Source of the DNA: Betaproteobacteria bacterium | Lineage (GTDB): Bacteria; Pseudomonadota; Gammaproteobacteria; Burkholderiales; Thiobacillaceae | NCBI GenBank assembly: GCA_016873935.1 | Contig: VGVT01000025.1 | Location: 1-33,934 of the forward strand | DNA length: 33,934 bases | Direction of reading: 5' to 3' | Shown here: positions 1 to 6,158 of the stretch, piece by piece | Layout of the letters: each line of letters begins with the position of its first letter | How positions within the stretch are numbered: position 1 is the first letter of the stretch | The notes under the pieces: model-generated | What the model saw: the letters and a program-made list of their open reading frames with translations, nothing else | Told to the model about the DNA's origin: nothing | The model's database searches: none | Translations under genes and position numbers: made by a program

Positions 1-369
1 ATCGTTGATGCGGGCGACGACGGACTGGACGGTTTCGTGGCCGTCGGCATGGGCGGTATAGAGCAGGCGGACCAACTTGTCGGCCCACTTCGGCACCTTG
101 CCGGATTTCTCCCAGCGCGCCACGGTCTGACCATCCACGCCCAGCAGCTTGGCCAGGGAGGGCTGAGACATGAGGAAACCGCTGGCGCGGATATAGCGGA
201 ATTCCACCCCGGTCAGCCGCCCGACCTTGCGCGTCAGCGCCAGGCAGACGGCACGGATCAGCCCGTCGCCATCCTGGAAGGACACGGCCTTGCCATAGGG
301 CGTATCAAACATCTCGTAGCCGTTGCGCAGCCAGACATTACGCAAGCCGCCGTCGGTGTAGTGGTACAT
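1..369 (-). CDS. MqsA-like HTH antitoxin (C-terminus beyond window edge)
   Basis: This gene starts at ATG 369 behind a good ribosome site (AAGGAG, 5 nt spacing) and runs off the left edge; 123 residues are visible. Residues about 65-95 form an XRE-type helix-turn-helix (SQPSLAKLLGVDGQTVARWE), the DNA-binding fold of MqsA-family antitoxins. The N-terminal ~60 residues have no zinc-binding cysteine pairs, so it is MqsA-like rather than a true MqsA. It begins 9 nt after the stop of a DUF4258 gene, and the toxin-first order fits a type II toxin-antitoxin pair. Its likely role is to neutralise the upstream toxin and repress the operon. The family assignment rests on the HTH and the pairing. Confidence 0.7.
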   Translation of the reverse strand, partial: MYHYTDGGLRNVWLRNGYEMFDTPYGKAVSFQDGDGLIRAVCLALTRKVGRLTGVEFRYIRASGFLMSQPSLAKLLGVDGQTVARWEKSGKVPKWADKLVRLLYTAHADGHETVQSVVARIND

Positions 370-378
370 CGTCACTCC

Positions 379-678
379 TTAAATATCCATCACGGTGATG
401 ACCGGCAGGCCGGTGGCGTCGATCTCAAATGCCACCACCACGCCGATGTCGCGGCCTTCAACGTAGCGTTCCATCCTGCATTCCAGCGCTTCATGCCGAA
501 GGCTGGGTTCCGGTTCACGCACCAGGATGCCCTTGCGCAGTACGTCGTACACCATCGCCAAGGTAATCCGCCTTTCGCGCATTCGCTTGCGAGCGTGGTC
601 GGTCAACAGGATGTTGGCCGTGTTCAGCGCCCGCTCGCGGATTTGCCGCTCGATCTGCTTCTTGGATGACTTGGCCAT
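379..678 (-). CDS. DUF4258 protein, probable toxin
   Basis: This is a 99-residue basic protein. It has the DUF4258 signature around residues 25-40 (TDHARKRMRERRIT), followed by a short beta-rich half ending in VVVAFEIDATGLPVITVMDI. DUF4258 proteins are small, often paired with an HTH antitoxin, and are regarded as MqsR/RelE-like candidate RNases; activity is not proven for the family as a whole. ATG 678 is preferred over ATG 693 because an AGG sits 7 nt upstream. The MqsA-like gene follows after 9 nt, so the two form an operon. Function is inferred from family and neighbour. Confidence 0.7.
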   Translation of the reverse strand: MAKSSKKQIERQIRERALNTANILLTDHARKRMRERRITLAMVYDVLRKGILVREPEPSLRHEALECRMERYVEGRDIGVVVAFEIDATGLPVITVMDI

Positions 679-767
679 GTCATGGCCTATCATTTTGATA
701 GGTTAGCATGGGTTCGGTTCCTTTCTCTATCGGATTTCGGGGCCGAGGTTCTCGGTGGCCAATTGGT

Positions 768-1073
768 CTATTCGGCCTGCTCATCCAGTTCGTCAGATAT
801 CGCCTGGCACAGATGGGGTGTTTCAGATCTAACCAAGCGGAACGTTCGATAGGGCGCGGGCGGGGTGTAGGTACTCAGCCCCTTCGGGATGTTCCTGGTT
901 GCGACGGCTTGATCCAGCCAGTCGACTTGTGCCCAGCCATCCAGCCCAGTCCATTCCTCTGTGGGTGGCGTGTGATGGAAAGTCTGCTTGTAGCGTTCTT
1001 TGGCGTCGCGTAGCCGGGTCGCAAGCAACGCTGGCGTGGGCTTGCCGATAGAGGGAATGTCAGTGTGAGTCAT
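768..1073 (-). CDS. Hypothetical protein
   Basis: This is a 101-residue reading frame of unrecognised family, starting at ATG 1073, 15 nt after the stop of the upstream gene. It is rich in Thr, Pro, Arg and Leu and has no signal peptide, membrane segment or cysteine cluster. The N-terminal part (residues 15-60) looks helical and contains an aromatic stretch (EEWTGLDGWAQVDWLDQA). Close packing behind the HTH gene and the 73-residue gene suggests a three-gene transcript. The ribosome site is weak. It is kept because of its position in the operon, not because of homology. Confidence 0.5.
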   Translation of the reverse strand: MTHTDIPSIGKPTPALLATRLRDAKERYKQTFHHTPPTEEWTGLDGWAQVDWLDQAVATRNIPKGLSTYTPPAPYRTFRLVRSETPHLCQAISDELDEQAE

Positions 1074-1088
1074 TAAGACGTCGCCACC

Positions 1089-1310
1089 TCAGGCGGTGCG
1101 CAACTTCACCGCGAAATCCGCGACCCCGGTCTTGAACAGGAACCGTGCGGCGGCGTCGAGTGTTTTGAATTCCCGTGTTTCGCGCTTGCTGGTTTCCAGG
1201 GTCTTGCCGTCAATCACCACCATGTAGCCGTCGGCCATGACCGCGTAATGGACCTGAACACGTTTCACGGCATTGGCGTCCAGCAACAATTTGAGTTCGC
1301 GTTCGGTCAT
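1089..1310 (-). CDS. Small ParC-like (partition-associated) protein
   Basis: This is a 73-residue alpha/beta protein. The start ATG (1310) overlaps the end of the upstream HTH gene, indicating translational coupling. The pattern of an LLDANAVKRVQV opening, a central strand pair, and a FKTLDAAARFLFKTGVADFAV close resembles a small family annotated as ParC, partition-associated proteins of plasmids and integrative elements. That match is from memory of the pattern and is not verified. If right, it points to a plasmid- or ICE-like maintenance module in this island. Otherwise it is a conserved small protein of unknown function. Confidence 0.5.
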   Translation of the reverse strand: MTERELKLLLDANAVKRVQVHYAVMADGYMVVIDGKTLETSKRETREFKTLDAAARFLFKTGVADFAVKLRTA

Positions 1311-1558
1311 GGTTTCCCTCCGCCTGATGGGTGTTCAGGTTGCTCGAACAGATCGCCTTGATCGACCAGGACCAGCAACTCGCCGGGTTTGACCTTGAGG
1401 TATTGGCATAGCCGGGCGAGTACATCCCGGTCGAGGCTTTTCACCCGGTCGTAGTAGTAGCGGTCCAGTGTGGCGCGGGCAATACCGGTCGCCCGGCAGA
1501 CATCCGCCACCTTGAGCCGGCGTTCACCGAGTAGAGTCGAAAGTTTGCAGCTAATCAT
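1307..1558 (-). CDS. XRE-family HTH transcriptional regulator
   Basis: This is an 83-residue Cro/C1-type DNA-binding protein. Residues about 5-65 carry the helix-turn-helix (VADVCRATGIARATLDRYYY) and the helix that follows (LARLCQYLKVKPGELL), typical of the small YozG-like HTH_26 group. A charged tail follows. A perfect palindrome, TTGATC-N6-GATCAA, lies 8 nt upstream of the ATG, and the upstream sequence is AT-rich, so autorepression is likely. It heads a short operon with the next two genes through a 4-nt overlap. No clear Shine-Dalgarno precedes the ATG, so a leaderless or weakly translated message is possible. Confidence 0.75.
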   Translation of the reverse strand: MISCKLSTLLGERRLKVADVCRATGIARATLDRYYYDRVKSLDRDVLARLCQYLKVKPGELLVLVDQGDLFEQPEHPSGGGKP

Positions 1559-1560
1559 GG

Positions 1561-1677
1561 CAATAATTGATCGAGTCAGATCAAAATATACACCATAAGA
1601 CGCTATTGCATCACTGAAGAATGCTTGGGCGGAGCCGCGCTGATTTCAGGCCGCCTTGGGCAGCGGATCAATTATTG
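1561..1677. repeat. 12-bp inverted repeat flanking a 93-bp gap
   Basis: CAATAATTGATC at 1561-1572 and its exact reverse complement GATCAATTATTG at 1666-1677 bound the gap between the HTH gene and the truncated hicB-like gene. The left copy shares TTGATC with the operator palindrome at 1567-1584. The right copy lies 8 bp beyond the premature hicB stop. It may be a second half-operator or the scar of an insertion or deletion. Confidence 0.5.
1567..1584. promoter_or_regulatory. Probable operator palindrome of the HTH regulator
   Basis: TTGATC, then GAGTCA, then GATCAA form a perfect 6-bp inverted repeat with a 6-bp spacer, just upstream of the ATG at 1558 and next to an AT-rich, -10-like stretch. 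The size and spacing suit a dimeric XRE-type repressor, so it is the natural candidate autoregulatory site. Binding is inferred. Confidence 0.55.
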
Positions 1678-1685
1678 GCAGCGGT

Positions 1686-1946
1686 TTAGACGGCCGCTTT
1701 CATGGTGCTGCCCGCCAGCAGGCTGACCAGATACTCTCCCTCATTGGCCTTGCTGGGCAGGGGGATATCCAGGCCGTCTTCGATGCGCATCTCGATGGCG
1801 GCTTCCAGCGCACCTTCGGCGGCCTCAATGGCGTCTTCCAGGGTGTCGCCCTGGGTGATGGCCTCGGGGAGGTCGCGGCAGGTGACAACAAAGCCGCCGT
1901 CCTTTTCATCGGCGGCAAGGGTAACGGGGTAGGCGGAGCGTTGCAT
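1686..1946 (-). CDS. HicB-like antitoxin, C-terminally truncated
   Basis: This 86-residue protein has the HicB partial RNase-H-like fold: a beta-strand start (YPVTLAADEKDGGFVVTCRDLPEAIT), a DTLEDAIEAAEGALEAAIEMRIEDG helix and a LVSLLAGSTMKAAV strand. In typical HicB this last strand leads into a C-terminal HTH or ribbon-helix-helix DNA-binding domain. Here a TAA follows immediately, and no continuation of that domain is seen in any frame. No hicA is adjacent. It starts 5 nt after the stop of higA, so it is probably co-transcribed with higBA. It is best read as an orphan, truncated antitoxin that may still bind a HicA toxin but has lost DNA binding. Confidence 0.7.
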   Translation of the reverse strand: MQRSAYPVTLAADEKDGGFVVTCRDLPEAITQGDTLEDAIEAAEGALEAAIEMRIEDGLDIPLPSKANEGEYLVSLLAGSTMKAAV

Positions 1947-1951
1947 GGTGA

Positions 1952-2236
1952 CTATGCCGCAAGCCTTTCAACCGGCTTGCGTTCTGCTGCGCGTTGGCGC
2001 GCCTGCCATAGATCACGCTGAGCCTGGATCTTCAGCCAATGGCCGGGAGAGGTTCCCAACGCTTCGGCAAGGCGGATATCCATATCGGCGGAAATGGCGG
2101 CATGGCCATTGAGAATGCGGGAAAGCATGGGGCGCGAAATGCCGATGTGCTCGGCGAACGCCGTCACGCTCATGTTCAGGTCGTCAATCCAACCTTGCAG
2201 CAGTTCGCCTGGGTGGGCGGGGTCGTGCATGTCCAT
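1952..2236 (-). CDS. higA: HigA-family antitoxin
   Basis: This 94-residue antitoxin has the HigA/VapI signature: a DPAHPGELLQGWIDDLNMSV N-terminus, then an XRE HTH (VTAFAEHIGISRPMLSRIL) and the family's IRLAEALGTSPGHWLKIQAQRDLW segment. HigA neutralises the HigB endoribonuclease and represses the operon. ATG 2236 is chosen because GAGG lies 6 nt upstream; an in-frame TTG at 2242 overlaps that site. It follows the HigB toxin gene by 8 nt, which is the toxin-first order characteristic of higBA. A truncated hicB-like gene follows 5 nt downstream. Confidence 0.9.
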   Translation of the reverse strand: MDMHDPAHPGELLQGWIDDLNMSVTAFAEHIGISRPMLSRILNGHAAISADMDIRLAEALGTSPGHWLKIQAQRDLWQARQRAAERKPVERLAA

Positions 2237-2244
2237 GTTCAACC

Positions 2245-2523
2245 TCAGTGGTAATCCAAGTAATCCAGTAACTCCACGTCATCACCATTGAAACGGAAGA
2301 TGATTCGCCAGTTCGCCTGCACCGTCAGCGACCAGTAGCCCGCCAAGTCGCCGGTCAGGGGATGCAATCGCCATCCGGGACGGCCAAGGTCTTGGGGGCC
2401 GGTGGCCACATTCAGGGCGGTGAGCAACTCCCGCAATCGCTTGGCATGCACGGGTTGGATGCCGCCTTTGCTGCCCGTGCGAAAGAAGTCCTCAAGGCCC
2501 TTGTGACGGAACGATAGAATCAT
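2245..2523 (-). CDS. higB: HigB-family toxin (RelE/ParE superfamily)
   Basis: This 92-residue HigB-type mRNA interferase cleaves mRNA on the ribosome when released from HigA. The family pattern is clear: an ILSFRHKGLEDFFRTGSKGGI start, a LRELLTALNVATGPQDL helix, then GWRLHPLTGDLAGYWSLTVQANWRIIFRF and the closing DYLDYH. An imperfect palindrome (2529-2545) lies 5 bp upstream of the ATG and could be the HigA operator. The gene is the first of a higB-higA-hicB-like run in the island. The integrase stop lies 35 bp upstream, so higBA probably has its own promoter in that short gap. Confidence 0.9.
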   Translation of the reverse strand: MILSFRHKGLEDFFRTGSKGGIQPVHAKRLRELLTALNVATGPQDLGRPGWRLHPLTGDLAGYWSLTVQANWRIIFRFNGDDVELLDYLDYH

Positions 2524-2528
2524 AGATC

Positions 2529-2545
2529 GTTAACCGTGGGTTTAC
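2529..2545. promoter_or_regulatory. Candidate HigA operator
   Basis: GTTAACC-GTG-GGTTTAC is a 7-bp inverted repeat with one mismatched pair, between the integrase stop and the higB start codon. HigA antitoxins autoregulate through palindromes in the higBA promoter, so this is the obvious candidate. No strong -35/-10 pair could be assigned. Confidence 0.4.
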
Positions 2546-2557
2546 AAATATTGGGAG

Positions 2558-3829
2558 TCATCGTATCGCTTGTACCTTGGTTTCGGGCTGATGCCCGAAG
2601 CTGGGCAGCTTGGCCACGGCGGCTTTCAGGGTGTTGTCGCACAGATGGGCATAGTGCCGGCTGGTGATGCGGGTATCGGCGTGACCGAGCAACTTGGAGA
2701 TGGTCAGCAGGTCCACCCCCATCTGGGCCAGGGTGCTGGCGTAGGTGTGGCGCAGTTCGTGGAAGCCGATCTCCGGTTCGATCTTGGCCTGGGCGCAAGC
2801 GGCCTTGAGCAGGCGGACGTGGTGGTTCTTGCCCCAGGGCGCGCCATCGCCCCGTAGGAAAACATGGTCCTTGCCGGTCTTGCCCAGGATGCAGGTCTTG
2901 AAGAAATCCAGGCCCTCGGGGTGCAAGGGGATATGTCGGCCCTTGCCGCTCTTGGCCTCGGGGCTGATGTAGATCAGGCCGGTATCCAGGTTCACGTCCT
3001 TGGTAAGCAAGCGGGTCAGTTCGCCATAGCGGCAGCCGGTGAACAGGGCGGCTTTCACTAGGGGCCGGAAGTCCGGGGCGCAGGCGTTGACCAGGCGGGT
3101 GGATTCCGCCTCGGTCAGGAAACGGGTAACGGGTTCGTCGGCATTCTCGAACGGCTTCACGCGCCGCCAGGCGGTGTCGTCGCTGACCATGCCATCCCGG
3201 AACGCCTTGTTCAGGATGGCCTTCAAGACCGTCAGGATTCGGTTGGCGGTGGACTTGCGGGAACGCTTCTCTTCGGGGGTGGCCGGTTTTTCCCGATACG
3301 CCGTTTGAGTGGACAGGTTGCTGCTCCGCTTGCGCGCTGGTGTGGTGGCCAGCTTCTCATGCCAGCGTTTGATCTCCGGCGTGGTCATTTCCATGATGAG
3401 TTTGTCGCGCCAGGCCGGAAGGATATGGGCGTTTACCGTGGCCTCGGTCTCTCGGTAAGCCTTGCGGTGTTCCTTGTACCAGGCCAGATAGGCGCTGGCG
3501 GCTTCGCCGAGAGTGACGGGCTTGCCCTTGGGCAACTCGGGCTTGCGGGCTTCATTGGCATATGCGGTTGCCTTGCTCTGTGCCTGGAAGAAGGTCAGGA
3601 CGTTGTCGCCATCCGCTTCCATGAAGTCGTCCGCCTCGCCGAGGGTGTGCTTCACATACTTGTCGCCGGTCCACAATCTGGCCTGCCAGGTGCCGTTGCC
3701 CTTGACCGTGCGCCGATACCCCAGGGCCAGACCCTCACCGACAGTCACGAAGTAAAGCGTATCTCGACTCGCCAGCTTGAGACGGTTGGTCCGGGTTTCG
3801 AGCGGGTTGCTTCTGACCGAGCGTGCCAT
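2558..3829 (-). CDS. Tyrosine-type site-specific integrase (left element)
   Basis: This 423-residue phage/ICE-type integrase catalyses insertion and excision at the tRNA-Glu attachment site. An N-terminal arm-binding region (about 1-90) is followed by a SAM-like core-binding domain (about 90-200) and a catalytic domain. The catalytic residues are visible: Arg in FTGCRYGELTRLL, the HELRHTY box, the LLGHADTRIT box, and the nucleophile Tyr in SRHYAHL. ATG 3829 is preferred over upstream in-frame starts because GGAG lies 6 nt before it and the protein then begins MARSVRSNP. Three 11-bp direct repeats start 17 bp upstream. The gene lies next to the tRNA remnant, reading away from it into the element. 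Confidence 0.93.
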   Translation of the reverse strand: MARSVRSNPLETRTNRLKLASRDTLYFVTVGEGLALGYRRTVKGNGTWQARLWTGDKYVKHTLGEADDFMEADGDNVLTFFQAQSKATAYANEARKPELPKGKPVTLGEAASAYLAWYKEHRKAYRETEATVNAHILPAWRDKLIMEMTTPEIKRWHEKLATTPARKRSSNLSTQTAYREKPATPEEKRSRKSTANRILTVLKAILNKAFRDGMVSDDTAWRRVKPFENADEPVTRFLTEAESTRLVNACAPDFRPLVKAALFTGCRYGELTRLLTKDVNLDTGLIYISPEAKSGKGRHIPLHPEGLDFFKTCILGKTGKDHVFLRGDGAPWGKNHHVRLLKAACAQAKIEPEIGFHELRHTYASTLAQMGVDLLTISKLLGHADTRITSRHYAHLCDNTLKAAVAKLPSFGHQPETKVQAIR

Positions 3830-3845
3830 GGTGAACTCCAATCGG

Positions 3846-3878
3846 CGGGTAACAGACGGGTAACTGCCGGGTAACAGA
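3846..3878. repeat. Three tandem 11-bp repeats upstream of the integrase
   Basis: CGGGTAACAGA, CGGGTAACTGC and CGGGTAACAGA lie head to tail, one helical turn each, between the integrase start and the att site. Position and phasing suit integrase arm-type sites or an autorepressor site. An imperfect inverted repeat, ATAACA-N13-TGTTAT (3922-3946), lies between them and the tRNA fragment. Confidence 0.7.
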
Positions 3879-3985
3879 TGTACCGGGATTTCCATGGACA
3901 GTATGGGACGAAAAACACGATATAACAAGTTAATTCAAACTGTTATGAATGTCCGGCAGAGTCCGATGTGGTGCTGGATAGAACT

Positions 3986-4029
3986 CTTTCACAGCGGTAA
4001 CCGGGGTTCGAATCCCCGTGGGGACGCCA
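3986..4029 (+). other. attachment site: 3' fragment of tRNA-Glu
   Basis: The segment begins in the anticodon loop (CTTTCAC, anticodon TTC), continues through the end of the variable region (GCGGTAACC), carries a complete T-arm (GGGGTTCGAATCCCC) and ends with the acceptor strand GGGGACGCCA. This is the 3' half of a bacterial tRNA-Glu. One base of the anticodon stem (CACaGC instead of the expected CACgGC) breaks the match. The sequence to its left has no D-arm or 5' acceptor strand, so this is a remnant and not a gene. The adjacent integrase marks it as the att core at the right edge of the left element. Confidence 0.9.
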
Positions 4030-4044
4030 GAACACGGACTGGCA

Positions 4045-4080
4045 CGACAACGGCCCGCAAACGCGGGCCGTTGTCGTTTG
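4045..4080 (+). terminator. Rho-independent terminator of the former tRNA-Glu gene
   Basis: A perfect 14-bp stem (CGACAACGGCCCGC / GCGGGCCGTTGTCG, 4-nt loop AAAC) is followed by TTTGTGT. It lies 15 bp after the CCA end of the tRNA fragment, so it was probably the terminator of the intact tRNA-Glu gene before integration. It now caps transcripts leaving the element. Confidence 0.85.
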
Positions 4081-4154
4081 TGTCTCGGATGGATATCCCT
4101 TCAACCCGCATCACCCCTGTCCAGGCTCGGCTGCGCTGCGGAGAAAAGTGCGGC

Positions 4155-4180
4155 CGCCATGCCTTGCAGGAGGCATGGCG
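4155..4180. repeat. Perfect 10-bp inverted repeat at the mscL break
   Basis: CGCCATGCCT-TGCAGG-AGGCATGGCG forms a perfect hairpin. The right arm contains the last recognisable mscL codon, and mscL homology stops inside this structure. No T-tract follows on either strand, so it is not an obvious terminator. Confidence 0.6.
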
Positions 4181-4209
4181 AATTCCTTGAATTCCTGGAT
4201 GAAGCTCAT
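4174..4209 (-). pseudogene. mscL: 5' relic of mscL (mechanosensitive channel), 12 codons
   Basis: Reading leftwards from ATG 4209, the frame encodes MSFIQEFKEFAM, which matches the highly conserved N-terminus of the large-conductance mechanosensitive channel MscL (normally followed by RGNVVDLAVGV). A strong ribosome site (GGAG, 7 nt spacing) is preserved. After codon 12 the homology ends inside a perfect inverted repeat, and the frame stops about 20 codons later with no transmembrane sequence. The remaining ~120 codons are absent between here and the tRNA-Glu fragment. It appears to be a deletion remnant near the integration site. Twelve residues is a short match, but the residue pattern and the ribosome site support it. 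Confidence 0.75.
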
Positions 4210-4319
4210 GTTTGCTCTCCTCTTTGGGTGGGTGGACTCGAACGACGCTACGATATGAACACAGCACCCGGCCGGGCACTGTGAAGCATCTCACTTGCAC
4301 GGATACGTCATGCGCGCGA

Positions 4320-5399
4320 TCAGTCGCCGCTGCGGCCGGCCAGGCCGATGCCCGTGCGCGCGGCAAACTCCAGCATGCGATGGATCGAGACCTCGGCTCT
4401 GGCGCGGACATCCTCCTCGACGTGTATCTCGTTATCGCCCGTTTCCAGCACCCGACAGAGCTTGCGTAGCCCATTCATGGCCATCCAGGGACAATGCGCG
4501 CAGGACACGCAGGTGGCACCGCGCCCACCGGTGGGCGCTTCGAGGAAGGTCTTGCCGGGTGCCGCCAGCCGCATCTTGTGGAAAATTCCATTGTCGGTGG
4601 CGACGATCAGGGTGGGATGAGGCAGTTCCGCGGCTGCCCGGATCAACTGGGTGGTGGAGCCCACCACGTCGGCGAGGGCGATCACGCCGGCCGGCGATTC
4701 CGGATGCACCAGCACCGCGGCCTCGGGATGCAGGGCCTTGAGTTCACGGATGCCGTCTTCCTTGAAGCGCTCGTGCACCACGCAACTGCCCTGCCAGAGC
4801 AGCATGTCGGCGCCGGTGGCCTTTTGCACATAGTCGCCCAGGTAGCGGTCCGGCGCCCAGATCAGCTTTTTGCCCTGCGCGTGCAGGTGGGCCACCACCT
4901 TGGCAGCGATGCTGGAGGTCACCATCCAGTCGGCGCGCGCCTTCACCGCCGCCGAGGTATTGGCGTACACCACCACCTCGCGGTCAGGATGCGCGTCGCA
5001 GAAGCGGGTGAAATCCTCCGCGGGGCAGGACAGATCGAGGGAGCACTCGGCGCCCAGGTCGGGCATGAGCACGCGCTTCTCCGGATTGAGGATCTTCGCG
5101 GTTTCCCCCATGAAGCGCACGCCCGCCACCACCAGGGTGCGCGCTTTCGAGGCATGCCCGAAACGGGCCATCTCCAGGGAATCCGACACACAACCACCGG
5201 TTTCCTCGGCCAAACGCTGCAAGTCGGCCGAGGTGTAGTAGTGCGCCACCAGCACCGCATCGCGTTCCACCAGCAGCGACTTGATGCGGGCGATGAGGGA
5301 CTCGCGCTCGGCGGCTTCGAGTTCTTCCTCCAACACGGGGGGCACGTCGAGGACCGGTCTGGCCTGGGGAAGCATGGCGATCGGTTGCGCGAAATTCAT
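4320..5399 (-). CDS. nadA: Quinolinate synthase A
   Basis: This 359-residue enzyme condenses iminoaspartate with dihydroxyacetone phosphate to quinolinate in de novo NAD synthesis. It has three pseudo-repeat domains and the cysteines that ligate the [4Fe-4S] cluster in [16 protein letters not shown] and the C-terminal [13 protein letters not shown] motif. Other family blocks are [45 protein letters not shown] and [13 protein letters not shown] 5399 is favoured over ATG 5423 because a TTGACA-N17-TACAAC promoter would start transcription near 5429, leaving almost no leader for the longer form. It is transcribed divergently from hda. Confidence 0.95.
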   Translation of the reverse strand: MNFAQPIAMLPQARPVLDVPPVLEEELEAAERESLIARIKSLLVERDAVLVAHYYTSADLQRLAEETGGCVSDSLEMARFGHASKARTLVVAGVRFMGETAKILNPEKRVLMPDLGAECSLDLSCPAEDFTRFCDAHPDREVVVYANTSAAVKARADWMVTSSIAAKVVAHLHAQGKKLIWAPDRYLGDYVQKATGADMLLWQGSCVVHERFKEDGIRELKALHPEAAVLVHPESPAGVIALADVVGSTTQLIRAAAELPHPTLIVATDNGIFHKMRLAAPGKTFLEAPTGGRGATCVSCAHCPWMAMNGLRKLCRVLETGDNEIHVEEDVRARAEVSIHRMLEFAARTGIGLAGRSGD

Positions 5400-5435
5400 C
5401 GGCGGGTTGGCATGGATTGGCATACGGGATGAGGC

Positions 5436-5464
5436 GTTGTAGTGGCGGGGTCGGGTGCTGTCAA
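5436..5464 (-). promoter_or_regulatory. Sigma-70-type promoter of nadA
   Basis: On the minus strand a perfect -35 (TTGACA, 5459-5464) and a TACAAC -10 (5436-5441) are separated by 17 bp. Transcription would start near 5429, 30 nt before the nadA ATG at 5399. Confidence 0.65.
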
Positions 5465-5513
5465 GTCGGCCCGCGCAAACGGGTAACTGTCGCGCGACTG
5501 ATAAAATCGCGCC

Positions 5514-6158
5514 ATGCGCCAATTGATCCTCGACATCCGCCCGGACGCTCCCGCCGACTTCGACAACTACCTGCCCGGACCGAACGTGGAGGCCTGCGCC
5601 ACCGTGCGTGCCCACGCCACCGGCTTGGACGGCGAGCCACTGCTTTATCTCTGGGGAGAGACGGGTACCGGCAAGAGTCATCTGCTGGCGGCGTGGGCCC
5701 GCTCCGTAGGCGCCGTCCTGGCGCCGCCCATGCCGGAACCGCCCGTCTCCTGGCTGGCGGTCGACGACGCGCATCGCCTGGATGGCGACGCGCAGATCCG
5801 CCTGTTCAGCCTCATCAACGCCGCCCGGGAAGGATCCGGCCGGATTCTGGTCTGTGGTCCGACGCCACCCGGCCAGCTCGGCCTGCGGCCGGATCTTGCC
5901 ACCCGCTTGGCGCAGGGGCTGGTGTTTCGCCTGTCGCCCTTGAGCGAGGCCGACAAGATCGCGGCCCTACGGGTGCGCGCCGAGGCACATGGCTTGCGGC
6001 TGACCGACGAGGTCACCCACCATCTGCTCACCCATTGCCGACGCGATCTGCCGCACTTGCTGGGCATGGTGGACGCCCTGGATGCTTATTCACTGAGCCG
6101 CAAACGCCCGGTTTCCCTGCCCCTGCTCAAGGAGCTCCTGCGGCAACGCGAGGCATGA
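5514..6158 (+). CDS. hda: DnaA regulatory inactivator Hda
   Basis: This 214-residue DnaA-related AAA+ protein, with the beta sliding clamp, stimulates hydrolysis of DnaA-bound ATP and so limits re-initiation. The N-terminus [10 protein letters not shown] contains the clamp-binding QLxL-type motif. Then come [12 protein letters not shown], the Walker A motif GETGTGKSH (residues about 48-56), the Walker [11 protein letters not shown], sensor region [10 protein letters not shown] and the lid helices. The length is close to that of other Hda proteins, and the DnaA domain IV DNA-binding region is absent, as expected. The next gene overlaps by 4 nt (ATGA). A TAAAAT -10-like hexamer lies shortly upstream. 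Confidence 0.92.
   Translation: MRQLILDIRPDAPADFDNYLPGPNVEACATVRAHATGLDGEPLLYLWGETGTGKSHLLAAWARSVGAVLAPPMPEPPVSWLAVDDAHRLDGDAQIRLFSLINAAREGSGRILVCGPTPPGQLGLRPDLATRLAQGLVFRLSPLSEADKIAALRVRAEAHGLRLTDEVTHHLLTHCRRDLPHLLGMVDALDAYSLSRKRPVSLPLLKELLRQREA

Larger units (their letters stand above)
1..4029. mobile_element. Right part of an integrative element inserted in tRNA-Glu
   Basis: A tyrosine integrase (2558-3829) lies 156 bp from a 3' fragment of tRNA-Glu (3986-4029), with toxin-antitoxin and small regulator genes behind it. The tRNA fragment reads on the plus strand and lacks its 5' half. By the usual logic of tRNA-targeted integration, the reconstituted full tRNA-Glu should lie at the other end, left of this window. 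The right boundary is therefore well supported and the left boundary is not visible. No conjugation, capsid or replication gene is seen in this portion, so it could be the end of a larger island or a small TA-rich element. Confidence 0.8.

Noticed and set aside
3950-4029. A complete tRNA-Glu gene
   Set aside because: The 5' acceptor strand, D-arm and 5' side of the anticodon stem are missing.
4225-4262. GGACTCGAACGAC read as another tRNA T-arm on the minus strand
   Set aside because: No flanking acceptor stem, anticodon arm or CCA; it lies in the upstream leader of the mscL relic.
4494-5432. Long open frame on the plus strand over nadA
   Set aside because: It is antisense to clear NadA, has His/Gly-rich composition typical of GC-rich antisense frames, and shows no family features.
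5400-5774. N-terminal extension of nadA up to 5774
   Set aside because: The extra residues are antisense to hda, lack family similarity, and lie upstream of the TTGACA/TACAAC promoter.
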